A DNA stretch of 64,000 bases, taken from positions 4,160,001 to 4,224,000 of the forward strand of contig JBBDHG010000187.1 of NCBI GenBank assembly GCA_037951165.1. Direction: 5' to 3'. Position numbers and translations under genes: made by a program. Numbering within the stretch: the stretch's first letter is position 1; every line of letters begins with the position of its first letter. Shown here piece after piece: positions 1-12,550 of the stretch. The notes beneath the pieces are model-generated. The model made no database searches. It was not told the origin of the DNA and worked only from the letters and a program-made list of their open reading frames with translations. The stretch is from Lophius americanus (taxonomy: Eukaryota > Chordata > Actinopteri > Lophiiformes > Lophiidae).

Positions 1-254
1 TGCAAGTACTGGACATGCACAAACACGGCGTTTGAAAACTTAGAGTTGCAGGGTGTTGCTGTGTTGTTGGATGGACGTGACCAGCTGATGAGAGTGGGTG
101 ATATCTGAAACTAGGACAGCTGAAAATGAAGACTGCGGATGTGTAGAGGGTGTGAATGATATGATGATACGAGACGAAACTATGTTCTAACTGTGTAAAA
201 GAATACTCTTCCGGTCTGAACTGTCAAACACTCGAGTTTTTGGATGCACTAAAC
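1..254. other. Unique sequence, no feature seen
   Basis: No open frame, repeat or RNA signature that I can support on either strand. Confidence 0.5.
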
Positions 255-360
255 AAACAACTTATGAAGGGAAGTGTCATTTATAGAAGACCAAGCTAGC
301 TGTTCTCCCCTGTTTCAAGTCTTAATGCTAAGCTAAGCTAACTGGCTGCTGGTTGAAGGT
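255..360 (-). mobile_element. R5 dispersed repeat fragment, copy 1
   Basis: The stretch around GCTAGCTG and AATGCTAAGCTAAGCTAA followed by CTGGCTGCTGG matches a very common fish dispersed repeat that I recognise but cannot name. A longer copy lies in the opposite orientation at 39366-39555 in this window. The fragment is short and diverged and encodes nothing. The edges are approximate. Confidence 0.5.
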
Positions 361-751
361 TACCCAAAAAACAAGAGTGATGTAAAAAACCGTCTCATCC
401 GACCCTCAGCCAGGAGGTCTGCACGTGCACAAACTCTACTATTCCTTCAAAGGTGTCGCAGGTCTTTGACGTAAAGAACATTTAGAAAGAAATGCCATGA
501 ACACGGCGAGTACGTATGTGTTTTTATTCATGAGCGTTTGCTTTGCTGTGGAAGAGGTTATTATTCCCATGCTGTGTGCCAGGCATTGAAGCTGCCTGTG
601 ACCTCCAGGTTAACAAGCCAGAGACCAGAGGAGCAACAAAACACACACATGCACACATACTTGCACATATGTTGAGTATGGCTTGATGCTTTCCAGACGT
701 GCCCTCTCTTTCTCTCCCACATCGCCTGGCACTCTCACCCTCCCCACATCT
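361..751. other. Non-coding, nothing recognised
   Basis: No supportable feature. The open frames that reach in from the CA array downstream are low-complexity artefacts. Confidence 0.5.
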
Positions 752-777
752 CACACACACACACACAAAAAACAGAT

Positions 778-808
<31 letters not shown>

Positions 809-852
809 AAACAGACAGACACACACACACACACACACACAAACAGACACAC
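752..852. repeat. Compound (CA)n microsatellite
   Basis: Three CA runs separated by short A-rich and CAGA interruptions, about 100 bp in all. The open frames here translate only to Thr-His or Val-Cys repeats and are not genes. Confidence 0.95.
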
Positions 853-940
853 GAGCACCTCCCGTGTCTAACTCAACCCTGCTTATCAAGGCTTTTGCTT
901 TTTAAACTTTCCCATGCAGAGACAAAACAGTTGGTTTTGA

Positions 941-976
941 CCCCCCCCCCCCCCCCTCCCCTCCCCCTCCCCCTCT
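941..976. repeat. Poly-C / pyrimidine tract
   Basis: Sixteen consecutive C are followed by T-interrupted C runs. The complementary strand is a G-rich tract that could form a G-quadruplex. Such tracts often vary in length or are misassembled. Confidence 0.9.
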
Positions 977-1246
977 TCATCACTCTGTGCTGTTTAATCC
1001 TCTTTTATGCTCCACAGTGGTTGTAATCTGAAACCCTTGAAAGAAGCCTACAAGCCGATCTGTGTAATATCTTACCGAGTACGCTGAACATAAAGGTAGT
1101 GATAGATAGTGAGGCAGACGAGCAGGAAGATGCGTGTTGACCTCAGGATTTGTCTGAACTTTAAGGAGCGTTCGCGCCTCGTAGTCAACTCTCGCCCTGA
1201 AGCTCTCCTCACTCCTAAAGCATGGGTCAGTTTGCCTCATGGACAG
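977..1246. other. Unique sequence
   Basis: Nothing recognised. An open frame of about 100 codons on the minus strand has no domain and ends in a CA array. Confidence 0.5.
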
Positions 1247-1274
1247 ACACACACACACACACACACACACACAC
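1247..1274. repeat. (AC)14 microsatellite
   Basis: A 28-base uninterrupted AC run. Confidence 0.95.
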
Positions 1275-2943
1275 GGCTGCACACAGAGGTGAAGACATCA
1301 TTATAAAAGCGATGAAGGTGTATGATCTGAGTGCCGAGATACATGCCATTGTTTTGATGGCGCCTCGTAAATACAGCATCCAGACAGGCTGTTACTGCGG
1401 AGCAGCTCAGGGCCCACTGCTGATGAATGAGAAGGTAAAAGTGCAATCACTCTCCCTGCTTATCTTTGCCTCTCTCTATCAATATCTTTGTCTTTCTCTC
1501 GCTTATTGCTCCCCCCCTACTCTCTCTATTAGAGACACATTGATCAGCAGCCGCTGGCATATCACCTGAGTAATGGCTAAGGGTGTCTGGGCTCTAAAAC
1601 AACCTCGGTACAGCGCCAAGAGCTTCATCATGGCGACAAGGCAAATGGGTGCTCTCCTAATAAAATGCGGCTCTTAATATATGTGTGTGTGTGTGTGTGT
1701 TTGATCTTCATCATAATGCTTTGCCATTAAGAGGAGACATCAAACACAAGCCAACAAGGATCCCCAGAACTGCCACAAATCGCTGCAGTACTGGACCACT
1801 TTAAGTCATTAATAATGTTTTTAGTGTGTGTGTGTGTGTTTTTATATTCCATGAGCAACACTCTGTAGTCTTAACGGACTCCCAGACATTCTCAAAATTT
1901 TTGTCATAACTTTGAGAGAATAGTGTAAATGTTTATTCCATTTCTTGCCAATAATCAAATGAGAACACGGGATCCCTCTTATATCAGTATCATATGCAGT
2001 CAAACGATGACAAACTGCCAGAGTCGGTGGATATTGGCTTTAATCTTGAAAAAAGATTGATAATGGGGAAAGAGATAAACTGACCTTTTGCAAGGGTAAT
2101 GAAAAAACACTCCTAAAATTCACTTATTAACACTTTTCTTCACACTGTTTGACCGTAGAACGTCATGGTACCGATTATACAAATGTGAAGGAGTATGTGA
2201 ATTAGTGAGCTTTAAAGGTGACGAGGATTGACAGGATTAGAAGGGGGCACATCAAAAGTTCTTATTTCATCGAACGCTGTCTGAATAAATCACCTATAGC
2301 ACTTTTTCTGTGATTGCTCCAGCTCTTTATTGAAGTCACATGTTTCCACGGAGGGAAATGGTTGCAGCTATCAATCAAAGAAACAAACCAAGGAAAACAA
2401 ACATCTCCACCCAGAAGGAATAACATCTTGCACCAGTGGGGTCAATGAGGTCAAAGTACACACAGCAAAAAGTGTCACGAAAGTAAAAAAAAAAAAGAAG
2501 CCTTGTTTCTGCTTGGCTTCTATTTTGTGTAAATAAAATATTTCATCTCATCAAGCATGTTTTGCATTAGAATCTTATGTAAATATATTTAGCCTGGTCT
2601 TATTCGGATATTCCTGCTAATAACGAGCTAAAGATATACTTTTAAGAGTAAATGAAGACGTGTCACATTCAGTCACCTGTTACAAAAGTGATCCTTGATC
2701 TCATCGGGATATTTTCCTGCTGAAATAAAGGTTAAAGACCAAACCCAGTTCACATAAGTCCAGCCCAGCTGGCTTCATTCTTCACTTCATTACTTGCTTC
2801 ATTTCTTTTCCATTTGAGTGTTTTTTTTTAAAGTTTGTTTTGGTTTTTCAGTAGATCTGTAGATATTCATACTAGTTTGAAGAATTTTAGCTGATTAAAG
2901 TTGTTTTTCCCAACTGCAGATTCTTTTTTTTCACGCACTAAAG
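1275..2943. other. Non-coding stretch with two short GT runs
   Basis: Contains (TG)n at 1682-1700 and 1824-1839, pyrimidine-rich sequence near 1440-1540 and AT-rich sequence after 2520. No coding exon or transposon family is recognised. Confidence 0.55.
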
Positions 2944-3139
2944 ACTTCTTCTTCTCTCGGCTCTTCTCTTTAGGGGTCGCCACGAAGGATAATCTTGTTC
3001 CACATATTGATTTGGTTCATTGATTTGGCATAAGTTTTACGGCGGATGCCCTTCTTGACACAACCCTCCCCATTTGTCCGGGTTTGGCACCGGCACCAGA
3101 AGCACACTGGCTTGGGACCCCGATAAGGTTGGGTTTCAC
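2944..3139 (-). mobile_element. LINE (RTE-like) 3' tail or derived SINE
   Basis: The plus strand reads CTTCTTCTTCTC, then TAGGGGTCGCC and later GGCGGATGCCCTTCTTGACA. This is the reverse complement of a tail I know from many fish genomes, ending GGCGACCCC plus an AAG-rich end. The minus-strand reading frame gives CVKKGIRRKTYAKSMNQ, the usual translation of that tail. It is a 5'-truncated non-coding remnant. The clade (RTE-like) is from memory and uncertain; the repeat identity is surer. Confidence 0.6.
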
Positions 3140-3914
3140 TCAATAAATACAATCATTATCATATTATCAGCTTTCTTGTATGGCTGTTTTTTTCTTTTTG
3201 GTTCTGTTTTTTTTTAAACAAGTATTCAATACAAGGGAAGTGGAGCAAAAACTTTTCCAAAATGAAGATTGATACAAAAGTATATACTGGGAATTATACA
3301 ATTATGGTACTTTCTGGTTGAAACTGACCATCAACATGTCCTGATCCAGTTACTCCTACTTACTCCCAGAAACCTGACCTGGATTTAACATTTACAATTG
3401 AGAATTGTCCCAAAAAAAATCTAATTTAAAAATAAAACCAACAACAAATATGAGAGCCAGCAGTGACAAATCTGATTGTTTTTAAAGATCCTGGGTGATT
3501 TAGTTTGCGGATTTAGTTTTCTGCAGGCTGAAGGCGGACGGCGTGAACAGGCAGATAGAAGATGAGGAAAGAATAGACGCCGCTGCAACTAAAAGAGAGA
3601 GAATGCCACGTTTGTATGTGCAAGCGTGGCAGTTATGCGCTTTTGTGTGTGTGATGTGGTGGAGAGCGTGGAGGAGGAGGGGGGCAGAGCAAGGGTGGAG
3701 GCCATGGAGGTGAGGAATGAGAAGACATTGGAAGAGTGCAAAAGGGGAGGGAAGGAGAGGTAGAAAAAAAAAAAGAGAGAGGTGACATGACGCTACCATA
3801 GCAACTGTTTAGGGTTTGGATGATTTTCCTTCACCATAATGGGCCAGTTTGGAGCTTAATGAAACCAGTCTGGCTTTCCTGGCTCTCACACCCCGGGTTA
3901 TGTGCACCCACTCT
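3140..3914. other. Non-coding, purine-rich patch
   Basis: AT-rich up to about 3490, then a purine-rich patch of GAGG and AAAAGAGAG runs at about 3660-3785. No gene is recognised. The 99-codon minus frame through this patch is compositional. Confidence 0.5.

Positions 3915-3942
<28 letters not shown>
3915..3942. repeat. (CA)14 microsatellite
   Basis: A 28-base uninterrupted CA run. Confidence 0.95.
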
Positions 3943-3946
<4 letters not shown>

Positions 3947-4440
3947 TGAGAGAGTAACACATGTTTTGCTTTAGTACTTGTTTATGTTCATCCAACAGTG
4001 GGAGAGCAGAGCCATGGTTAACTGTCAATTAAAGCGATGATCATAAAACAAGCACTTGTAAATAAACACTGCCAAACAAACATAAAGAGAGAGGCGGGCA
4101 AAGACGGAACGGGTAGCGTAGCATTATTGTAATCACACAGATATACCGGACAAAAAGGTTCATAATGCACAAGAATATCCAAGTCTTTGAAATGTTTAAA
4201 CTGAATCCTAACGTTGAAATGACAGCTAAGTCGCCAATTCTTCGCTACACACAGTTTCACACGCTGGAGCGCAGACATGTATTCCTTTCTCATGTTATAA
4301 TGTAGCTCGGGGGCTTCACCCCACCAGGAACCAGTGAGTTTTCTGGGTTACTGCCTTCAATAAGTGTGCTTATAAAACTTTGTGTGTTAATGGGGCTTTA
4401 AGCCAGCATATGTTACACATCCAGCGTAATAAGTCTATAT

Positions 4441-4468
4441 GTGTGTGTGTGTGTGTGTGTGAGTGTGT
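4441..4468. repeat. (GT)n microsatellite
   Basis: Twenty perfect bases followed by GAGTGTGT. Confidence 0.95.
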
Positions 4469-4873
4469 CGGAGTAGTTTGGATATGAAGGAGTGTGTATG
4501 TGAGTTAATATCTCCTCTGTCTGAGTATAATGAGGTCCCCTGGGCCTCCCTCACCTTCACCCCTCCTTCCATTGCCTCAATCGCTCCCTCTACCTCCTTT
4601 CCCCTAAACTTGGCCCTATTAACCCCCAGCTTCCCCCCGTGTATTTATTTTAGCTAGGGGTGGTGGGGAGGAAAGGTGTGTTGACCGCCTGTACCCATGT
4701 TTATTTATATATAGGAAAGGTAAAGGATCTGAAGAGGGAAGAGGGGGTGAGAATGAGTTGGTACGACTTTGGCTTTCATGTTTTGGTTCCTACCAAAAGC
4801 CACATTTGCTGCTGGGAACATAAAGACAAGTAGACAGCAGCTTAGACATCGGGTCATTGATTTCACACCTCCG
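4469..4873. other. Non-coding, nothing recognised
   Basis: A C-rich patch (about 4530-4640) and a purine-rich patch (about 4650-4760). No feature is supported. Confidence 0.5.
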
Positions 4874-4906
4874 ACTGATCCCAGCATCCACGGTGCTGGG
4901 ATCAGT
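4874..4906. repeat. Perfect 13-bp inverted repeat, 7-base loop
   Basis: ACTGATCCCAGCA and its exact complement TGCTGGGATCAGT are separated by TCCACGG. After one mismatch, two further pairs extend the stem. It lies inside two opposing open frames of about 90 codons that I do not believe are coding. It has no U-tract or partner gene suggesting a terminator. It could be a fold-back element remnant or chance. Confidence 0.75.
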
Positions 4907-5102
4907 TGGGTCACGAACGTGCTGGACCTGAAGCTGCTGAGGGCGGATGCTCATCAACTCCAGTCCGATCTGAACCTTCAGGGGATGAAGGGTCAGGATT
5001 TGCCCTTTACTGGGGTCTGCAGTGGGTGATGGTGTATCCCACCTGAAGGTGCGGTGGTCACATGACTCCAAACACACTTTGGAAACAAGACAAATGTGAA
5101 AT

Positions 5103-5143
5103 GTCTAAAAGTTCTCATTTCTCATTTCTAAAAGTTCTCATTT
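5103..5143 (+). repeat. Short tandem duplication
   Basis: TCTAAAAGTTCTCATTTCT occurs twice in a row with a CATTTC spacer. It looks like a simple local duplication. Confidence 0.8.
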
Positions 5144-8100
5144 CTACGCCTGGTCAGCATTTCAGTCCAAAGTCAGCCGGCATCAGAACTGTGTAAGGAT
5201 GAAAATGTGAGAAACACACTTTTTACTTTTAAGTCACTTTTCATCTCGTCAACAGTTTTTTTGGAGGTAAAAAAATAGTTAAAATCCTTTGTTACTGCGA
5301 GTTAGACGAGAATATTGATACCTCTCTCAAAGATTTTGTTTAGATGAGCATCAACAGACCAGGACAAAATCCATGACCGGAACAAACGACGTAAAAACTT
5401 TTACATTATTTTTACCGATTAAGTAAACATGCTATGACATTTTGGTACCTGACTTTTACAGTTCAGAACAATTGGTGATGGTGCAATGCAATAGAAACCT
5501 AGAAACTTTGTGTCCCAGGACATAAATGCCCCCCCCCCCATGAATGGAAAAACTTAATTTACCATGATGTGACTGACTGTAACACTTTTCACAGGTAAAT
5601 GTGAGTAAACAAACACGAGAAGCTCAAATGTGTCTGAAAATATTCACATTCCAGGAACACCAATTATGGGATGCACACCTTTAGTGCCTCTACAAATGGC
5701 TTGTGAAATCTGTATATTTCAAGCTAGCTGCCTGCCCGCCTTACACAGACAACAATCCGGAGTGACTCTGTTGATCACCTGACGTTTCCTGGAGCCTCAC
5801 CATGTGCATATTTGAGGTTTTGACAAGAATGTCTCTTTCTTTTGGATGAATTGCAACAACATTTGCCAGAGACATCCTCTCCCCCACCTGTCTGCAGTAT
5901 GTTGTTGCAGAAAGTTCAGGCTACTTATTCAGGCTGCACAAAGAGCAGCATACTCGTCAACTTAAGAGTGTTGACATGCTCACTGACATGAGCTGGGGAG
6001 AAGCGGCGGATGCAATGTTGCACAATCTATTTACTCTCGTTGAGGTTCCGGTAGGTGATTTGTGTTTGCCTTTGGCGCGACCTATGCTAGCTGTCCCCCC
6101 CTCCTTCCAGTCATCATAGCCTCACATAGTTATGCGAACTAGATAGAAATAGATAGAAAAGGAGGTAAAATAGTCTTTTATGCTTTAACATAACCCTAAC
6201 ACAACAAATCTTATAATCATCTGCCTTGCTCGTAAGTGCATTTTCACTATAATGCGTCATGGGCGAAATCTGAAGGGTGGGGGTCCCGTCATGGGGACTT
6301 CTGGGTTTAACTGTGAGACTGAATAACAAAGTGAAAGTCCAATATTTGCTGCTGATCCTTGAACACAGAAAACGCAACCCCATTCAGTTGCAGCAGGTGC
6401 CAGAGATGTCCATAAATGTGACTTATTTGACTTACCCAGGATATTTATAGCGCTCTGAAAGGCAGTCATTTTAATTCTTGTTGTGGCGCAGTATTTGTGT
6501 TGTAAGGGTGTCGCGACGCCGTCACAAGCAGGGCTAAAGTGATTAGACCCAGTCCAAGATATTTTCTGGTTATCCATATTTACCCCTGCTTTACTAAAAC
6601 CACTAAAAATAAAGTAGCACAAATCCTGCTAAATGTCACAGATATCCCACAGGGTTAGAATTTTAGTTTGCTTTCCTTCACAATAATGGAAACATGATGT
6701 GAAACAAACATGACATGAATTCTGTGTCTTCTGTCCCTGTGGTGAAATAAAGATTGCTTAGTAGAACAAACTCCAATATGTTACATCAGCTAGGATACTG
6801 GCCCACTGCTAGCTTTTATTTTGGAGGGGATTTCCTTCTTTAAGGTTGTCATGACCACAGCAGGGATTTCCCCACCGCTGGACTTTATCTCTCTGCTCTT
6901 CTAACACCTGCACCCGTTACTTTATCCTCCCTCTTTGCAGCTAGTTAGCAGTTACCGTTAAGTCCTCCCTTAATACGATTAGTGCCATGCTTCCACCTGA
7001 TCTCTGAATCTGGCGGTCTCGAGGTGATGACATCATAGTGGTTCAAAGGATTGATGAAATACATAGAAATACTAAGTAAATAAGCCAGGAAAATATCCGA
7101 GGCTCTCTGTGTCTCATTCTAGGTTCTTGCTGCCAGTGGATTAATGTGAGTAAAGAGAAAGCTAGTTTGGAAAGAGACAATATGATTGAACAGAAGGGAA
7201 GCGAGAAATGTAAATAGAAAGAGAATAATTCAGCCTGACAAAGACGAGACAGAAGTAGGGACAGAAACAGGGACAGATAGAATACAAAGACACAGCGGGA
7301 GATGGACGAGGTGGATGGATATGTAGAGCAGACAAAAAAATGTCTTTTCAAGTGTTTCCCAGCGTTTTTGAAATGTCCAAGCTGCTGCCAAGGTGCGGAT
7401 CTCAGTGCCACGTCCAACACACTGAGCCTTTGTAACCCTGCATCTCAGCGGAGCGGAGGGCCGCTCCAGCTGGTCTGCACAGAGCCAGGACTCCTCATGT
7501 TAGAGCCTCCACAATCACACTCAGTGGGATACAGTGGATTGTGGGGATTTTTTTTTTTTTCAACTTTCTAAAATAGCAACTGAGATCTGTTTGATACCAG
7601 TTACAGAACACACTGGGTAAGAAAAACAAAACCCTGATCAGTTCTCCAGAGTTTTAACAGCAAACAGAGCCCTTTGTAAATATAGCTCTTTGTTTTATTA
7701 CGTTCGCTGCGGTCATTAGTCACCTGGGAGATCTAAATACAGGAGAAACAATCCTCTTACTGTATCACATTGAATCGTGTTGCACAGTGGTACTTCTGCT
7801 CTGGGCCGAGGGTTGTGTTTGGCAGCTCAGAACGCTTCACTTTCTAACAGGAGTGGAAATGAACAGTCTCATTACAATAATGTAACTCCTGTTTTATTTC
7901 CCGGCTCTTTTTTGAAAACGACCTCGGATTCTACTTAACCCTAAAGTCATCTTGTGATGAATAATGCAGATGAAATATGTCTCGGTCAGGAGGATAGTCC
8001 CTTTAGATGAGCCACTATCAATATTTGCATTTTAACAACGGATCACATTTCTTACTATGAATGGGTTGATTAACCACAAGAAAAATCACCGCCTCATTTG

Positions 8101-8390
8101 GCAGTTCCCCTTTTAGCATCTTTCAGCTTTCATTGTTTTGCTTATCTGGCAATTAATTTATCTTGTTTACGTAGGTGGAGACTCATGAAGCTACAATATA
8201 AAATACATAATGTTGTTTAAGTTTTAACGCCGGAGGGGACAAACGTTCCTTCTGACCCGCTTATGTTTCCAGCAAGAAAAAAAACTACGAATAATGATTT
8301 CTTTGGAGGATCTAATTGAATATTTTAGACATTCTAAAAATACCATAAAATTAAAAACCTATTCAAAAGTGCTTATGTGTCGTTTTTATA
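5144..8390. other. 3.2 kb unique non-coding sequence
   Basis: Holds a C10 run near 5530, a T-run near 7549-7560 and several open frames under 130 codons with no domains. No repeat family, exon or RNA gene is recognised. Confidence 0.5.
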
Positions 8391-8712
8391 TCCCTGAAAA
8401 GTTGGGAATGTTATGTGATTGTCATCCCCGCCACAGATCCGCCTTATTAGCACCATAACCCAGAAAACTATTTCATGGATCATTTTCCAATTTCATACCC
8501 ACGTAGATCATTAGTGTGAGGAAGAAGTGGATTGATTTTGGGATTGTGGAGGGAGCTTTATCAGCAGAAGTTTACAGGCCTTGATTTTTCAGCTGTCGGT
8601 CAGATTTAGTCCCAATTTGGTACATACGAAGAACTTAGTGGAGATTAATCTGGAATATGTCACATTTTACTCAACAGTTCATATTTTGATCTCAGCTGGA
8701 GTTCATATGTTT
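8391..8712 (+). mobile_element. R1 repeat, copy 1 (5' two-thirds)
   Basis: Starts TCCCTGAAAAGTTGGGA after TATA. It carries the family's shared CATGGATCATTTTCCAA and GTGGATTGATTTTGGGA blocks and then the CAGTTCATATTTTGATC block. The last third is absent. The 63-codon frame at 8581 is a read-through of the repeat, not a gene. Confidence 0.8.
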
Positions 8713-9292
8713 TTTATTCTTTCAAAGATCCCGTCAGCAATTTTGATTGTAACAGTTTTGTTTTCCTCATAACGTTCTTCAGATGGATCAGCAGATAGGA
8801 TCATTTCTGGGAAGGTCCAACAGCTGTTCCGCTTAAATGCATTGTTGCATGTAAACAGCAGGCCGTATCAGATCACAGCTGTAAACAGCTGAGATGAATT
8901 CAATCAGAACGAATAAAAGTGTAACAGCACCGAGTGACAAAAGAAGCAGAAGTAAGGACTTTTCCACCATAGCATATCCTCCATAGAAGGACTTCATTTT
9001 TCCTGATTTCTCACCTGTGAGCCGAGACCCTCACTGACCAGAGGCGGGCGGAGTGGTTTTAAAAGTCTACCATCAGTGGTGACATACATCATTTTGCAAT
9101 ATGCATTCTCAGCCTTTTTTTTCTCAGAGTTGAGAGGTGAAAATAAATCATATCTTAAAAGCGAAGCGGCAGCAGGATGTTTAAATATAACCCTCCAGCT
9201 CCTCCTCTCCTCCTTCTGCACAGATGCACAGATAAGAACAGACAATACACCTCTTTGAATGCAGACAGGGAGGAGAGTTTGACTGATGGACA
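8713..9292. other. Unique non-coding sequence
   Basis: Nothing recognised on either strand. Confidence 0.5.
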
Positions 9293-9340
9293 TGCTTACA
9301 CACACGCGCACACACACACACACACACACGCACTCACACC
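9293..9340. repeat. (CA)n microsatellite
   Basis: CA run with CG interruptions. Confidence 0.95.
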
Positions 9341-10994
9341 CTGTGAGACGCACATCTTGGTGAGTGTATTATCATCTCTCTTTATGAGTCCCTTTCAGGA
9401 AGTAAGGCTCTAAATTACACGTCTCTGTGTCCCCAATCCACTTCTTAACATCACTCTGCAAAACAAAGCCTTTTACGTTTTTATAGTCAGGAACAAGAAA
9501 CAAGTTAATGCAGGTACATATGCACGCAAACATACTGAAGCTTGTCCTTAGCGGTGAGATGTTTCTGATGGAGGAGCGCATATAAAACAAGCAGACAGCT
9601 GAAAGGGCACTTTGCCACTTGGCACACGGCCATTTTCCATTTAACATCCCCTCCTTTCTCCTCCATTTCACCCTGCGTGCATCAACCTGGAGTTATTTCC
9701 AGCTTGCTTCTCCTTTCCTTTGGAATGTATGCTTGTAGATTTCACTACGTATCACTCCATCACACAGGAGAGTGTCTGAGCATGGCGGTGCCCTGATGTT
9801 AGTGTGTGGCCAGAGTTTTTAGGAAAAAGAAAGCTTCTCTGTTTTGGTGATCGGATCCAGATCAGAGGAGGAATGAGGGCAGATGTGGAGAGAGAGCCAG
9901 CGTTGGGAAAGATTAACAGGACAGCTGCAGGCGGAGCAGCTTCACTTACAATAGTTTGGCAGGAGTTCAGATTTCAGCTTTGTACCACCCTTCTCTGTAG
10001 CTCCTCACCCTTCGCTCCTCATTGTTGCGCTTTTTCTCTGGCGGCCTACATCTGCACGAATGTTGATGAATCAAGGCTTTTTTTCCCCTCTTTTCTCCCA
10101 GTTGAATTTGTCCCTTTCTTCCTCCGTCTCCCTCCTTCATATCCCCGCTTTGCCATTTGCCAAAACCACAACACACACTTATAGTGGGCCTGCAGTCAGT
10201 TTCTGAAGGTCAGAGTTGATGTGACAGCAAGTGGGAGGAAGGATGGTGGGAAAAGAGAGGGAACTGTTTAAGCTGGCTACGATCCACATATCCTCCACAG
10301 CACAACGTCAAGATGAAAGAGAGAGTTGGCGTGAGGCAGGGTGGTGAGATGTGACTCTATTATCATCATGTGAACACGAGCGCAGGCCCACAGATGTGGT
10401 TACCTGGCACAAAGATAAATGATCGCTTTTCGCTTTTCTCAATCAGCCTCCGAGGCCGACATATGCATCGGTTTATGTTTCACGTGGAGCTGAAAGACAA
10501 GTTTCAAGTCGGCTGATTGATTGGTGGATGTAGCTTCAGATGCTCCTCTCTGACAGAGACGACGAGAGCAGATGAAGGCCTCCATCTGAGCCCTGGGTTT
10601 ATCTAAGATGGTACACTTTATGTGCGTCACCACAGTTTCCTCTTCTTCTGCCTTCACTCTCGATTTCCCCATCAAAGAATCTCAGGTCTCTCATGCAGTT
10701 TGCTGTAAAGTGAAAGAGTGAAGATGAAACGTGTGGAAAAAGGGGATTTTAAAGTCAAAAGAAAAGTTTCGGCCAACACGTAGCAAAATTGAAAATGAAT
10801 TTCCATAAAGCCATTAAAAGAACATGAGGCCGTGTGGTGAAGTGGTGACTTTCTCCATCGTCTTGTTTGTACGGTTCTGCAAATATTAGGAGTTGGTTCT
10901 ACTGAAATGAAAACAGAAGCAGGGATATAATGTCCCTTTATTCTCCAATACAGGGCCATTAAATCTTACCGTGTGGAGGTGGAAGGAGGGAGAG
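9341..10994. other. Unique non-coding sequence
   Basis: A pyrimidine-rich block at about 10080-10160 yields an artefactual frame of 126 codons. No domain, splice-bounded exon or repeat is recognised. Confidence 0.5.
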
Positions 10995-11112
10995 GGATTG
11001 TGCATTTATCATAAGGTTAGTGGTCCAATCCCGGAGTCTTGCATTTTATATGTAGTAGTCATTGAGAGATACAGAACCCCAACTGGGTCCCAGAGGCCCC
11101 CGGGGAGCCGAG
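10995..11112 (+). mobile_element. tRNA-related SINE-like fragment
   Basis: AAGGTTAGTGGTCCAATCCC resembles the box B region of a tRNA-derived head. It is followed by TCTTGCAT and ACAGAACCCCAACTGGGTCC, which matches the body of a common fish SINE (disagreement in the spacer is heavy). The 5' head with box A is not visible, so it is probably a truncated or diverged copy. A related piece lies on the minus strand at 18950-19073. Confidence 0.5.
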
Positions 11113-11283
11113 CACTGCTCCTCCGGGACGGGCGAATAATGCAAATAACAATATACAGAAAAGAGAGGATAATTGTTGGGACTGGGGTGAAGGAATAAAA
11201 GTTTTAGAGCTACTGGATTCAGTCAGACGCTGATCTGAAACAGACAAAATCCCACCCATAAATGCTGGAGGATTATTTGCATA
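11113..11283. other. Unique sequence
   Basis: Nothing recognised. Confidence 0.4.
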
Positions 11284-11565
11284 TTAAGTATATATGCCTC
11301 AAATTCTGACTAAATCGGACCAACGGCTGAGAAATTATGGCCCCCAACACCTCTGTAGATAAAGCCCCCCCTACAGTCGGTAACATGTAACTAACTTTTC
11401 CTAAAATCATTCTAGTTCTTCTTTGCAGTAACGTCCACTGGGGTATAAAATGATATTGAAAATGATCCATGATATATTTTGGCATTATCCCGTTAAGACG
11501 AAGGTTCCACAGCAGCGGATGTGGTAAACGGGACGATTCCATAATATCTCTGAATTTTTCGGGCA
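11284..11565 (-). mobile_element. R1 repeat, copy 2
   Basis: Read on the minus strand it begins GCCCGAAAAATTCAGAGATA. It includes GAAGAACTAGAATGATTTTA and then GACTGTAGGGGGGGC. It covers roughly the first 280 bases of the family. A run of A follows at about 11600 on the plus strand. Confidence 0.75.
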
Positions 11566-11864
11566 TATAATTAGTTATCAATGTCATTTCATGTCTTTTA
11601 AAAAAAAAAAATTATTTAGTCACGATTGTTGTTTTTCCTAAACACTTATATGGGTTTACTTTATTGCTGCAGTTTCATGATTTATTTCCACCGTGGACTT
11701 CATTGGACCTGGCGAAGATGAATTCCTGTTGGGGTTTTGAACTAAAAGGATAAAACCATACTTTAAACCCTGAGTGAGTACACAAGCCGGTCCCCTCTCT
11801 GGTTCTCCATATCTGCTTGGAGCATCTGTCTGTCCGCCAATTGGGTTTCAGAAAATCAAGAAAC

Positions 11865-11919
11865 CACACACAAACACACACACACACAGAAACACGCGCA
11901 CACACACACACACACACAC
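11865..11919. repeat. (CA)n microsatellite, interrupted
   Basis: About 55 bp of CA with AAACA, GAAACA and CGCG interruptions. Confidence 0.95.
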
Positions 11920-12490
11920 CACTCATCAATTCCCATCAGTAGAAACCCGATCCCCTTCATAGTTCAGACACTGATAGAAATGCTTGAGAAATGCAATTTG
12001 GTGGAGAGGCTTGGCAACTCAAACATCGGCGGCAGCAAACCTAATGAACTTTGTGGGAAATGATTAAAATAAATCTGCTGCATGGCAGAAATAATGCATG
12101 TGAGTGAGGATGAATGTATACACTGTTATTATATACTCTTGAGCAGACACACACATAATTGAATGTATTTTGTAAATTGCTCCTTGTTCAGGCAATTTGT
12201 GAGCATCAAAGGTGAAAAACAAAACATCCTTATTTGAATATTTATGTCGTTTTAAACTGGGCTGCATTGAAAATATAAGGCTTTTAAACATGTAACACAC
12301 AATACACCGCACAAATAGATAATGTATATGCTTAAAGTTTACTCGTACTAGAACGTACAACTTGAGCCCAAACAAGAAACCAGTGAAAAATGTTTATGAC
12401 TTTAAGAGTGTTGCATTCAGTTGTCCTGAAAATATTCAAAAGAGTCCAAAAAGAGTCAGTTGTCCAGTATCCACCCCAGTTTGTCTTAAA
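11920..12490. other. AT-rich unique sequence
   Basis: Nothing recognised. Confidence 0.5.
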
Positions 12491-12550
12491 ACTAGGCCTA
12501 TGCTGTCATCCCCAACAAAAAAGTCCCTGATCCTCTGCGTTGTGCAAGAC
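12491..12550 (-). mobile_element. R1 repeat, copy 10 (3' tip only)
   Basis: ACTAGGCCTATGCTGTCATC followed by CCCAACA and CCTCTGCGTTGTGCAAG matches the 3' end of the R1 copies at 35774, 27752 and 52170 in reverse complement. The longest open frame of the whole window (171 codons, 12362-12877 plus) runs straight through this tip, which argues that the frame is not a gene. Confidence 0.7.

Noticed and set aside
524..905. Open frames of 62-121 codons with Thr-His or Val-Cys repeats
   Set aside because: They are translations of the (CA)n array; no coding signal outside it. The same applies to frames over the arrays at 1237, 11675, 31233, 31490, 48628 and 58093.
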